A program made the translations under genes and the position numbers. Shown here one piece after another: positions 1 to 5,778 of a DNA stretch of 7,965 nucleotides. Source of the stretch: JALSIF01 sp026981635 [NCBI: bacterium] (GTDB lineage Bacteria; 4484-113; JALSIF01); assembly GCA_026981635.1 (NCBI GenBank), contig JALSIF010000308.1, forward strand, positions 1-7,965. Reading direction: 5' to 3'. The notes beneath the pieces are model-generated. The model searched no databases. It saw nothing but the letters and a program-made list of their open reading frames with translations, and had not been told where the DNA came from. Position 1 is the first letter of the stretch; each line of letters starts with the position of its first letter.

Positions 1-1
1 T

Positions 2-76
2 CGTACCCGATTCAAGAGCCTTGACGAGGTGCCTGCTCCGCTGAGGGACTATGCCCAAAAACAGGGCCTTTTTTAG
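2..76 (+). CDS. C-terminal fragment of an unidentified protein (5' end outside window)
   Basis: Reading from base 2 gives 24 codons and a TAG stop at 74-76. The peptide begins RTRFKSLDEVPAPL and ends YAQKQGLF, which reads like a natural soluble C-terminus (charged, with a short amphipathic helix and no low-complexity sequence). The other two forward frames are less convincing, and one stops after seven codons. The start and most of the gene lie left of the window. I do not recognise the family from this tail. A terminator-like hairpin overlaps the last codons, which fits a real gene end. Confidence 0.5.
   Translation, partial: RTRFKSLDEVPAPLRDYAQKQGLF
53..74 (+). terminator. Possible intrinsic terminator overlapping the stop of the partial gene
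   Basis: GCCC at 53-56 can pair with GGGC at 64-67 across a seven-base A-rich loop. A C and six T residues (69-74) follow directly. The T run reaches into the TAG stop codon. The stem is only four base pairs, which is weak, but it is all G-C and the T tract is in the right place. If real, it would insulate the sigma-factor leader from the upstream gene. Confidence 0.4.
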
Positions 77-100
77 CCGGAAAAGCCAGGCCTGGGCAGG

Positions 101-137
101 GGCTAGCTGATAAACCGGGTAGCTAGGCTAGCTAGCT
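101..137. repeat. CTAG-rich inverted-repeat cluster
   Basis: Four CTAG tetramers occur in 33 bases (103-106, 123-126, 128-131, 132-135). TAGCTA at 120-125 and again at 129-134 flank GGC, so the element can fold into a six-base-pair hairpin with a three-base loop. CTAGCT (103-108) can alternatively pair with AGCTAG (121-126). It lies in non-coding DNA between the upstream gene end and the sigma factor gene. It could be a protein-binding site or an mRNA leader element; nothing in the sequence decides between them. Confidence 0.5.
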
Positions 138-156
138 GGGAGAGGGAGGGAAGGGG
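138..156 (+). promoter_or_regulatory. Four-run G-tract (G-quadruplex motif) upstream of the sigma factor gene
   Basis: Four runs of three or more G residues are separated by loops of 3, 1 and 2 bases (138-140, 144-146, 148-150, 153-156). This fits the standard G-quadruplex pattern with very short loops, which generally favours stability. It is on the coding strand about 75 bases before the sigma factor start. Whether it folds or matters in the cell is unknown. Confidence 0.5.
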
Positions 157-166
157 TACTTTACCC
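154..166. repeat. Short perfect dyad GGGTA-CTT-TACCC
   Basis: GGGTA at 154-158 is the reverse complement of TACCC at 162-166, separated by three bases. It lies about 65 bp before the sigma factor start and just upstream of the putative -35 element. It is operator-sized but short, and overlaps the end of the G-tract motif. Low confidence as a functional site. Confidence 0.3.
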
Positions 167-181
167 TTCAAATTAAGGGAG

Positions 182-207
182 GGAACTTCTTCTTGGGGGT
201 GTCATAA
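182..207 (+). promoter_or_regulatory. Possible ECF-type promoter for the sigma factor gene
   Basis: GGAACTT at 182-188 matches the -35 consensus of several ECF sigma factors (E. coli sigma-E type). GTCATAA at 201-207 resembles the matching GTC/TCTAA-like -10 region. The gap from the end of GGAACTT to GTC is 12 bases, shorter than usual, which lowers confidence. The match is attractive because many ECF sigma factors drive their own gene. No good housekeeping -35/-10 pair is seen in this leader. Confidence 0.3.
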
Positions 208-231
208 AAGAGGGGCAGAGAAATCATTTAG

Positions 232-750
232 ATGGAGATTCGCGCTATGATTGACCGTGATGAAGTTAATAAGTTTATTAATGATAATTACGAAAGACTC
301 CTAGCCCAGGTTATCAAGAGATACCGTCTAGATGAAGACATTGCCCGGGAGGTGCTCCATGAGTCCCTTAACAAGCTCATAGAGCACCACGTTGAGCTTG
401 AGCAGGAGGGGCTCCGGGGCTGGCTTAGCAGGGTCATCCACACCACCTACATTGACTGGCTGAGGAGGGAGAGGCGTAGGCAGGAGCGGGAGGTTCCACT
501 GGAGGAGGTGGAGACAGAACTTCCCACCGAGGAGGAGGGGATTCTGGACCAGATTGAGGTAAACAGCCTGGTTCGCTCTCTCCTCAGTCTTCTATCCGAG
601 GAGGAGCGAAAACTTCTGGAGGCGCGCTACATAGAGGGGTTGGGGATCTCCCAGCTTTCCCAGCGGCTGGGGATCAGCGAAGGGACGGTGAAGAGCCGCC
701 TTGGCCGGGCCATGAACCGGTTGCGGGAGATCCTGGGGGTAAGAAGGTGA
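232..750 (+). CDS. Small sigma-70 family RNA polymerase sigma factor (ECF-like, regions 2 and 4 only)
   Basis: This 172-residue protein has the two-domain layout of group 4 (ECF-type) sigma factors, which direct RNA polymerase to special promoters. Region 2 spans roughly residues 15-85, with the -10 recognition helix around WLSRVIHTTYIDWLRRERRR (64-83). An acidic linker (88-108) follows. Region 4 spans about 112-168 with the helix-turn-helix GISQLSQRLGISEGTVKSRL (137-156). Region 3 and the long N-terminus of primary sigma factors are absent. The ATG at 232 has no close Shine-Dalgarno site; the in-frame ATG at 247 has GGAG nine bases before it and is a good alternative start. The first ~50 codons use more A/T-ending codons than the rest of the window. 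No anti-sigma factor, membrane protein or long C-terminal domain lies next to it, so its input signal cannot be read. The 124-bp gap and new promoter before the next gene suggest a single-gene unit. Confidence 0.9.
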   Translation: MEIRAMIDRDEVNKFINDNYERLLAQVIKRYRLDEDIAREVLHESLNKLIEHHVELEQEGLRGWLSRVIHTTYIDWLRRERRRQEREVPLEEVETELPTEEEGILDQIEVNSLVRSLLSLLSEEERKLLEARYIEGLGISQLSQRLGISEGTVKSRLGRAMNRLREILGVRR

Positions 751-805
751 GCCTGCCCCTTCTCGTCCCCCCATCCTGCATTGGAAGCCCCACCTGCTTG
801 GGGAA

Positions 806-832
806 GCTTTGCCGCTCCGCTAACTCTATAAT
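806..832 (+). promoter_or_regulatory. Promoter for the aminotransferase gene
   Basis: A perfect TATAAT at 827-832 lies 42 bp before the aminotransferase start, predicting an mRNA leader of about 35 bases. The -35 region is poor against TTGACA. GCTTTG at 806-811 ends 15 bases before TATAAT, and the same GCTTTG-N15-TATAAT arrangement occurs before the aldolase gene on the other strand. The strong ribosome binding site GGAGGA at 865-870 follows, four bases before the ATG. Confidence 0.55.
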
Positions 833-874
833 CCGCCTTGCCCCACAGGGACCCATCTGCGGTGGGAGGAGAAG

Positions 875-2074
875 ATGGCAAGCAAGCTGGCAAAGTGGCT
901 CAACCGTCTGGGGACCGAGACCGCCTTTGAGCTTCTCGCCAAGGCCAAGCAGCTTGAAGCGGAGGGCCGCGACATCATCCACCTGGAGATCGGCGAGCCC
1001 GATTTTATGACCCCCAAGAACATCCGCGAGAGCGCCAAGCTGCTCATTGACGGCCTCCACCCCACCTTTCCCGGCAAGCACACCGGCTATACCGGCAGCC
1101 AGGGAGACCTTCGGGCCCGCGAGGTCTACGCCGAACACCTCTCCGGGGTCTACGGGGTGGAGCTCACCCCCGACAACCTGGTCATCACCCCCGGCGCCAA
1201 GCCCATCCTCTTCTTCACCATGCTCATCCTGGTGGAGCCGGGTGACGAGGTGATCTACCCCGATCCCGGCTACCCCATCTACTCCTCGGTGGCAAGCTTC
1301 CTCGGCGCCGAGCTTAAGCCCTACCACCTGCGCGAGGAGAACGGCTTTCGCTTTGACCCCGGGGAGCTGGAGGAGCTGGTCACCCCCAGGACCAAGCTAA
1401 TCGTCCTGAACACCCCCGCCAACCCCACCGGCGGGGTCCTTACCCGCGAGGACCTGGACCACGTCTGGGAGCTGGCCGAGAAGTACGACTGCTGGATCCT
1501 GGCCGATGAGATCTATTCCCGCATCGTCTACGAGGGCAGCCACATCTCCATGCTTGACAGCAGGGACAAGCTTCGCCGGGTGGTGATCTGCGATGGCCAC
1601 TCCAAGACCTACGCCATGACCGGCTGGCGGCTGGGCTACGTCATTGCCAACCAGGAGATCTGCTACTGGATGACTAAGCTCATGGTCAACGCGGCAAGCT
1701 GCACCGCCAACTTCACCCAGTTTGCCGGCGCCGATGCCCTCACCGGCGACCAGACCGAGGTGGAGCAGAACATCGCCGAGTTCAGGCGCCGCCGCGACCT
1801 CATCGTTTCGCGGCTAAACAGCATTGAAGGGGTCACCTGTGTCAAGCCCAGGGGCGCCTTCTACGTCTTTCCCAACTTCAAGTCCCTAGGCAAAAGCTCC
1901 CGCGAGCTGGAGGATTACTTCCTCAACGAATACGGCGTCGCCTGCCTGGCCGGAACCGCCTTCGGACCGGCGGGAGAGGGCTACATGCGCTTCAGCTACG
2001 CAAACAGCTACGATAAGATAAACCAGGCAATGGACCGGATTGAGCAGGCAGTAGCTAAGCTCAGGTCCGGCTGA
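875..2074 (+). CDS. Class I/II pyridoxal-phosphate aminotransferase (aspartate aminotransferase family)
   Basis: This 399-residue protein is full length for fold-type I aminotransferases, which use PLP to move amino groups between an amino acid and a 2-oxo acid in the cytosol. Visible motifs are the N-terminal EIGEPDF (38-44, substrate-binding loop), YPDPGYP (128-134), NPTGG (183-187) with the PLP-contacting Asn, DEIYS (211-215) with the Asp that pairs with the pyridine nitrogen, the Schiff-base lysine K244 in SKTYAMTGWRLGY, and R372 in MRFSYA, which holds the substrate alpha-carboxylate. The overall pattern is that of subgroup I-gamma (type Ib) aspartate/alanine-like enzymes. The side-chain specificity (Asp, Ala, aromatic or branched) cannot be set from motifs. 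The start is fixed by the GGAGGA site at 865-870. The lipoprotein gene begins 16 bp after the stop, so the two are probably co-transcribed. No key residue is missing. Confidence 0.95.
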   Translation: MASKLAKWLNRLGTETAFELLAKAKQLEAEGRDIIHLEIGEPDFMTPKNIRESAKLLIDGLHPTFPGKHTGYTGSQGDLRAREVYAEHLSGVYGVELTPDNLVITPGAKPILFFTMLILVEPGDEVIYPDPGYPIYSSVASFLGAELKPYHLREENGFRFDPGELEELVTPRTKLIVLNTPANPTGGVLTREDLDHVWELAEKYDCWILADEIYSRIVYEGSHISMLDSRDKLRRVVICDGHSKTYAMTGWRLGYVIANQEICYWMTKLMVNAASCTANFTQFAGADALTGDQTEVEQNIAEFRRRRDLIVSRLNSIEGVTCVKPRGAFYVFPNFKSLGKSSRELEDYFLNEYGVACLAGTAFGPAGEGYMRFSYANSYDKINQAMDRIEQAVAKLRSG

Positions 2075-2090
2075 CAAGGGGGTTTTGGCC

Positions 2091-2453
2091 ATGAAGAGGC
2101 TGGCTCTGCTTTTGGTGGTTGTGGCTCTGCTTTTGGGAGTGGGGCTTTCCCTCTCCTCCTGCGACCTTGAGGGGAACAAGCCGGGCGAGGTGACCGGTGG
2201 AGTGGTAAACGCCCCCGCCACCTACAAGTTTCCTCCCGTGAAGGTGGTGCTCTACGACGAGAGCGGGGAGCTGGCCGGCCAGACCTACACCGACCAGCGG
2301 GGGACCTTCTTCATCCGCGACGTGCCCCCGGGCAAGTACAAGCTTGAGGTGCTAAACCCCCGCACCGGCGCCACCATCTACGAGACCGAGGTCACCGTTG
2401 AGCCGGGCGGCTCCCACTACGTGGCGGTTGACTACAAGGATCTGAAGTTCTAG
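2091..2453 (+). CDS. Small lipoprotein with a carboxypeptidase-regulatory-like beta-sandwich domain
   Basis: This 120-residue protein has a type II signal peptide: Lys-Arg at 2-3, a long Leu/Val core, then the lipobox LSSC with the lipidated Cys at residue 24. The mature chain starts Cys-Asp; in E. coli an Asp at +2 can keep a lipoprotein in the inner membrane, but this rule may not apply here. Residues ~34-118 resemble the CarboxypepD_reg/SpaA-type fold: a GEVTGGV start, a VKVVLYDESGE strand pair, a TDQRGTFFIRDVPPGKY core, then LEV and a closing strand. Such domains are non-enzymatic modules often found on secreted proteins. ATG 2091 is preferred because AAGGGGG at 2076-2082 lies eight bases upstream; a TTG two codons earlier is too close to it. 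It follows the aminotransferase in the same direction but has no obvious functional link to it. Confidence 0.75.
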   Translation: MKRLALLLVVVALLLGVGLSLSSCDLEGNKPGEVTGGVVNAPATYKFPPVKVVLYDESGELAGQTYTDQRGTFFIRDVPPGKYKLEVLNPRTGATIYETEVTVEPGGSHYVAVDYKDLKF

Positions 2454-2473
2454 CCCCGCCTGAGAGAGGCCCC

Positions 2474-3400
2474 TTAGTACTTGGCCAAAAGCGCCTTTAT
2501 CCTCTCGGTCATCTTCAGGGCCTCGTTAAGCGGGCGCTGCCACATGTTGCGGCCAAAGATGAAGCCGGTCACCCCCGCCTGGAGGGCCTCCTCCACGTCT
2601 TTGAGCAGCTCCTCGTCGCTCCGCTTGGAGCCGCCAGACATGATGACGAAGCAGCGCCCGGCGCTCCTTACGATCTGCTCAAGGGCCTCCTTGCGGGAGA
2701 TGGGGCCGCCCTCCCGGTCGGGCTGGGTCAGCTCGCAATAGGGCTTGGGGGAGAGCTTGTCCTTCTCCGGGTTCAGCTTGGGGAAGTTCACCTTGATGAT
2801 GTCTGCCCCCAGCTCCTCGGCAAAGCGGGCCGCATAGTCAATGGCGTAGAAGCTGTCCCGGCCCCCCTTCTCCTCTATGAAGCGCCCCCGGGGGTAGGCC
2901 CAGATAATGAGCGGCATCCCCAGCCGCTCGCACTCCTGCCTCACCTCGCCCAGCTGGATGATGTCCTCGTCCTGGCGGGAGGAGCCGAAGTAGAGGGTGT
3001 AGCCCACCGCGTCGGCCCCGAGATATACCGCATCCTCCACCGTGGCGTGGCAGGTGGAGATGGGCTTGTCGTCGGGTGGGACGTTGCTCTTGCCGTTGAG
3101 CTTGAGGATCACCGGCACCTCGCCGGCAAACTCGTGCAGGTACTTTCTGGCCAGCCCCCAGTGGAGGGCGATGGCAGAATACCCCCCCTCCTTGGCCAGG
3201 GTGAACTGATAGCGGGGAAACTTGCTCTCCGGGTTGGCGAAGAAGTCCACCGGCCCGTGCTCCACCCCCTGGTCAATGGGCAGGATGAGGAGCTTGCCGT
3301 TGCCCGGACCGTAGTCGTAGAGCAGGCGGTGCAGGCGGACCCGCTTGCCCGGCGGCAGGTCCAGCTCGTCTAGCTTTGGGGCAGTGTAAAAGCTGCTCAT
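2474..3400 (-). CDS. fbaB: Class I (archaeal-type, DhnA/FbaB family) fructose-bisphosphate aldolase
   Basis: This 308-residue protein interconverts fructose 1,6-bisphosphate with glyceraldehyde 3-phosphate and dihydroxyacetone phosphate in glycolysis and gluconeogenesis, through a lysine Schiff base and without metal. Family signatures are PIDQGVEHGP (41-50) with the active-site Asp, LKLNGKSN (99-106), the WAYPRGR segment (167-173) with the catalytic Tyr169, the Schiff-base lysine K203 in DIIKVNFPK, and the phosphate-binding SGGSKRSDEE (255-264) and GFIFGRNMWQ (279-288). It belongs to the DhnA-type TIM barrels, distinct from metal-dependent class II enzymes. The ATG at 3400 is supported by GGGAGGAA five bases upstream and by the family N-terminus. 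The frame stays open further upstream to 3775, but that part is antisense to the SNF2 gene and not protein-like. It converges with the lipoprotein gene over a 20-bp gap. An aldolase in a related family (DeoC/2-amino-deoxyhexanoate type) is less likely because the full FBA motif set is present. Confidence 0.93.
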   Translation of the reverse strand: MSSFYTAPKLDELDLPPGKRVRLHRLLYDYGPGNGKLLILPIDQGVEHGPVDFFANPESKFPRYQFTLAKEGGYSAIALHWGLARKYLHEFAGEVPVILKLNGKSNVPPDDKPISTCHATVEDAVYLGADAVGYTLYFGSSRQDEDIIQLGEVRQECERLGMPLIIWAYPRGRFIEEKGGRDSFYAIDYAARFAEELGADIIKVNFPKLNPEKDKLSPKPYCELTQPDREGGPISRKEALEQIVRSAGRCFVIMSGGSKRSDEELLKDVEEALQAGVTGFIFGRNMWQRPLNEALKMTERIKALLAKY

Positions 3401-3439
3401 CGCTTCCTCCCTCGCTGGTGCCAAGGGTTGGTGCGTGCG

Positions 3440-3466
3440 ATTATAGTGAGGGTAGGGGGCCAAAGC
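3440..3466 (-). promoter_or_regulatory. Aldolase promoter, with an overlapping divergent -10 for the SNF2 gene
   Basis: On the minus strand TATAAT (3445-3440) lies about 40 bp before the aldolase start, and GCTTTG (3466-3461) lies 15 bases upstream of it. The same spacing is seen before the aminotransferase. The complementary strand of the same bases reads TATAGT (3442-3447), a possible -10 for the SNF2 gene at 3476, giving a leader of about 20 bases. The two -10 boxes would therefore share bases, so the two genes may compete for polymerase. Neither has a consensus -35. Confidence 0.5.
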
Positions 3467-3469
3467 CCC
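3456..3469. repeat. Perfect GGGGC-CAAA-GCCCC dyad just before the SNF2 start
   Basis: GGGGC (3456-3460) pairs with GCCCC (3465-3469) around a four-base loop, and can be extended by a G-T and an A-T pair. It sits six bases before the SNF2 ATG, where a ribosome binding site should be, and covers the -35-side region of the divergent aldolase promoter. It could be an operator, or an RNA hairpin that limits SNF2 translation. No protein partner can be named. Confidence 0.35.
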
Positions 3470-3475
3470 TTTCCA

Positions 3476-5776
3476 ATGGCAGACAGAGTGGCAGCCATCT
3501 ACCACCGAGGGGGGCCGCTGGTTGAGCTGGTGGCGGCGGGTCGCTACCGCAACCGCATCTCCTACCGACTCAGGGAAGGCAGGCTCAGCCGCGCCCAGCA
3601 GTACCTGCTGCGGCGAAACTTCTGCTACCCGGCCCGCACCCTCTACGACCTGGCCAAGTATGACCAGGTGGTCCAGGTCCTGCGCGACGCCGGCCTCAGG
3701 GTGGAGGTAAGCCCGGAGGTCCCCGAGTTGCTTTCGCGCTGGCGGCGGGCAAGGACCCTCATCATCACCGAGCACACCGGCAGGGTCTATGCCAGGTGCC
3801 TATCTTCCCGCCCCTTCAAGGCGGGGCTTGAAATCCTGCGGCGTTTCACCGGCCGGGACGGCGGCCTGCCCGACCCTCTGCTAGTCTGGCCCCTTGAGCA
3901 CCACTGGAAGATGGCCGGCGGCTTCGTGAGGCTGGACGAGAGCTTCTCCCGCTCAAGGTTGGCCAGGAAGATCGGCCGGCGGGGAGTGGTGATGGGAGCA
4001 TCGCCCGAGTTCTTCCGCCAGGTCCAGGTCTGGTATGCCCCGCAGCTCATCCTGCCTGAGCTTAAGGAGACCATCGGGGGCTACACCGACGACTTTGACA
4101 CCCTGCTTGACCCCCTGGAGTGGGAGGGGCTTAGGCGGGCCCTGGAGAAGCGGGGGGCGCGCGTGCTGGTGCTGGAGGACCTTCCTCCCCTGGTGGAGCA
4201 CTGGCGGCTGGTGGCCAGCCACGCTCCCATCCGCCGCCTCTATGGCCGCTTTGCGGGAGAGCTTCTGGACGGGGGTAAGCCGCCGGAGGGGCTGGTGGAG
4301 GAGCTTTCCCGGCGGGTGCGCTCCCTTCCCCTCAGCCGGCGCCTTGGCGACACCGACGAGCCCCTCCTTGGGGTCCTCCTCTACCCCTTCCAGCGCCTGG
4401 GGGTAAGCTTCCTGGTCGCCTCCGGCTCGGCCCTGCTGGCCGACGACATGGGCCTGGGCAAGACCCTCCAGGCGATGGCCGCCGCCCTGGTGCTGATGGC
4501 CGAGGGCAGGGTGGAGAGCGCCCTGGTGGTCTGCCCCGCCTCCCTCAAGCGCCAGTGGGTGAGCGAGCTTCGCCGCTTCGCCGGGGCGGAGGCCCTGCTG
4601 GTGGAGGGGACACCGGAGGAGAGGGCCCGCCTCTACCAGACCCGGGCCCGCTTCAAGGTGATCAACTACGAGCTTCTGTGGCGCGACGAGGAGCTGCTCC
4701 GAAAGCACCCGGCAGACCTCATCATCCTGGACGAGGCCCAGCGGATCAAGAACTTCCGCACCAAGACCAGTAGCTCCCTCTTCCGCCTGCCCCGCCGCTT
4801 CGCCTTCGCCCTCACCGGCACCCCGCTGGAGAACCAGCTGATGGAGCTTTTCAACATCATGAAGTTCGTGGAGCCCCGCGCCCTGGGCAAGGACCCCCTC
4901 AAGTTTCGCGACCGCTACATCATTGAGGACCGCTTCGGCAAGGTGAAGGGTCACCAGTTCCAGCGGGAGCTTTCCCGCCGCCTCTCCGGGGTGACCCTGA
5001 GGCGCACCCGCGAGGAGACGGTGGAGGAGCTTCCGCCCCTCACCGAAAAGGAGCTCTGGGTCTCCTTCAGCCCGGAGGAGCGGGAGATCTATGAGGAGCT
5101 TTCCGCCCCCGCCCGCGAGCTTGCCCGCCAGAGCGCCTTCTGGGACCTGCACCGCTTCGGCGAGGCACTAACCACCCTCCTCCGCCTGCGGGAGGCCTGC
5201 GACTCGGCCGAGCTGGTCACCGAGGGGAAGGTGAAGCGCTCGGCAAAGCTTGAGGAGCTGAAGCTCATCCTGGAGGAGCGGGTCCGTGAGGGAGGCCACC
5301 AGGCGGTGGTCTTTACCCAGTGGACAAGGATGCTTGAGATCCTCCGGCGGGAGCTTTCCGCCCAGGGCTACCGGCTGGCCATCCTCCATGGCGCCATCCC
5401 CGGAAAGGAGCGCGACCTTGAGGTGGCCCGCTTCAACCGGGGTGAGGCGGAGGTCTTCCTGGCCACCGACGCCGGCGGCCTGGGCCTAAACCTCCAGGCG
5501 GCAAGCCTGATTGTCAACTTTGACCTCCCCTTCAATCCGGCCAAGGTGGCCCAGCGCATCGCCCGCGCCCACCGCATCGGTCAGGCCCGGCCGGTGGTGG
5601 CCCTGAACCTGCTGGTGCGCGGGACGGTGGAGGAGCACATCCACGAGATCCTCTGGCGCCGCCGGGAGCTGTTTGCCCACGTGTTTGGGGCCATTGAGGA
5701 CGAGGGAGAGCTCTCCATCGCCCAGCTTGACAAGCGGGGCAAGGAGCTGGTGGCCGAAATCCTCAGCCGCGCCTGA
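3476..5776 (+). CDS. SNF2/Swi2-family (SF2) DNA-dependent ATPase/helicase
   Basis: This 766-residue protein carries a complete SNF2 ATPase core in its last ~460 residues. SNF2 proteins translocate on double-stranded DNA and remodel protein-DNA complexes; bacterial ones, such as RapA, act on polymerase or repair complexes. Motifs counted from this ATG: Walker A DDMGLGKT (323-330), Walker B DEAQ (419-422), TGTPLEN (447-453), LRRT (508-511), FTQW (613-616), LHGA (637-640), ATDAGGLGLNLQ (663-674) and arginine-finger motif QRIARAHRIGQ (693-703). Residues 1 to ~300 match no domain I can name, lack the Cys pattern of a SWIM zinc finger and show no clear HARP motif. The start is uncertain: ATG 3476 has no Shine-Dalgarno site and a hairpin in front; in-frame TTG 3428, GTG 3431 and GTG 3446 would add 10-16 residues, but that stretch also holds the divergent promoter. 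The 3' end overlaps the convergent gene by 14 bp. No helicase residue is missing, so it should be active. Confidence 0.93.
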   Translation: MADRVAAIYHRGGPLVELVAAGRYRNRISYRLREGRLSRAQQYLLRRNFCYPARTLYDLAKYDQVVQVLRDAGLRVEVSPEVPELLSRWRRARTLIITEHTGRVYARCLSSRPFKAGLEILRRFTGRDGGLPDPLLVWPLEHHWKMAGGFVRLDESFSRSRLARKIGRRGVVMGASPEFFRQVQVWYAPQLILPELKETIGGYTDDFDTLLDPLEWEGLRRALEKRGARVLVLEDLPPLVEHWRLVASHAPIRRLYGRFAGELLDGGKPPEGLVEELSRRVRSLPLSRRLGDTDEPLLGVLLYPFQRLGVSFLVASGSALLADDMGLGKTLQAMAAALVLMAEGRVESALVVCPASLKRQWVSELRRFAGAEALLVEGTPEERARLYQTRARFKVINYELLWRDEELLRKHPADLIILDEAQRIKNFRTKTSSSLFRLPRRFAFALTGTPLENQLMELFNIMKFVEPRALGKDPLKFRDRYIIEDRFGKVKGHQFQRELSRRLSGVTLRRTREETVEELPPLTEKELWVSFSPEEREIYEELSAPARELARQSAFWDLHRFGEALTTLLRLREACDSAELVTEGKVKRSAKLEELKLILEERVREGGHQAVVFTQWTRMLEILRRELSAQGYRLAILHGAIPGKERDLEVARFNRGEAEVFLATDAGGLGLNLQAASLIVNFDLPFNPAKVAQRIARAHRIGQARPVVALNLLVRGTVEEHIHEILWRRRELFAHVFGAIEDEGELSIAQLDKRGKELVAEILSRA

Positions 5777-5778
5777 GG
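5761..5778. terminator. Hairpin formed by the two overlapping convergent stop regions
   Basis: CCTCAG (5761-5766) is the exact reverse complement of CTGAGG (5773-5778), separated by six bases. The stem includes the TGA stop of the SNF2 gene and, on the other strand, the TGA of the convergent unknown gene. There is no T-run on either side, so this is not a standard intrinsic terminator. It may still slow polymerase at the gene collision point. Confidence 0.35.

Noticed and set aside
788-803. CCCCA/TGGGG hairpin after the sigma factor gene as a terminator
   Set aside because: The stem is only five base pairs and is followed by AAGCTTT rather than a T-run, so it is too weak to annotate.
674-1327. 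Long open frame antisense to the sigma factor end and aminotransferase
   Set aside because: It lies across a gene with complete aminotransferase motifs, and its product is a Gly/Leu/Val/Ala-rich shadow without domain-like features.
2458-2470. GCCT-GAGAG-AGGC hairpin between the lipoprotein and aldolase stops
   Set aside because: A four-base-pair stem without T-runs on either strand; chance is likely in GC-rich DNA.
3401-3775. N-terminal extension of the aldolase to an upstream ATG
   Set aside because: The extension is antisense to the SNF2 gene, crosses the promoter, and the family N-terminus plus a strong ribosome binding site fix the start at 3400.
3953-5152. A 399-codon open frame antisense to the SNF2 gene
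   Set aside because: High GC in third positions keeps the antisense frame open. The product is rich in Gly, Leu, His and Gln with no motifs, while the plus strand encodes intact helicase motifs.
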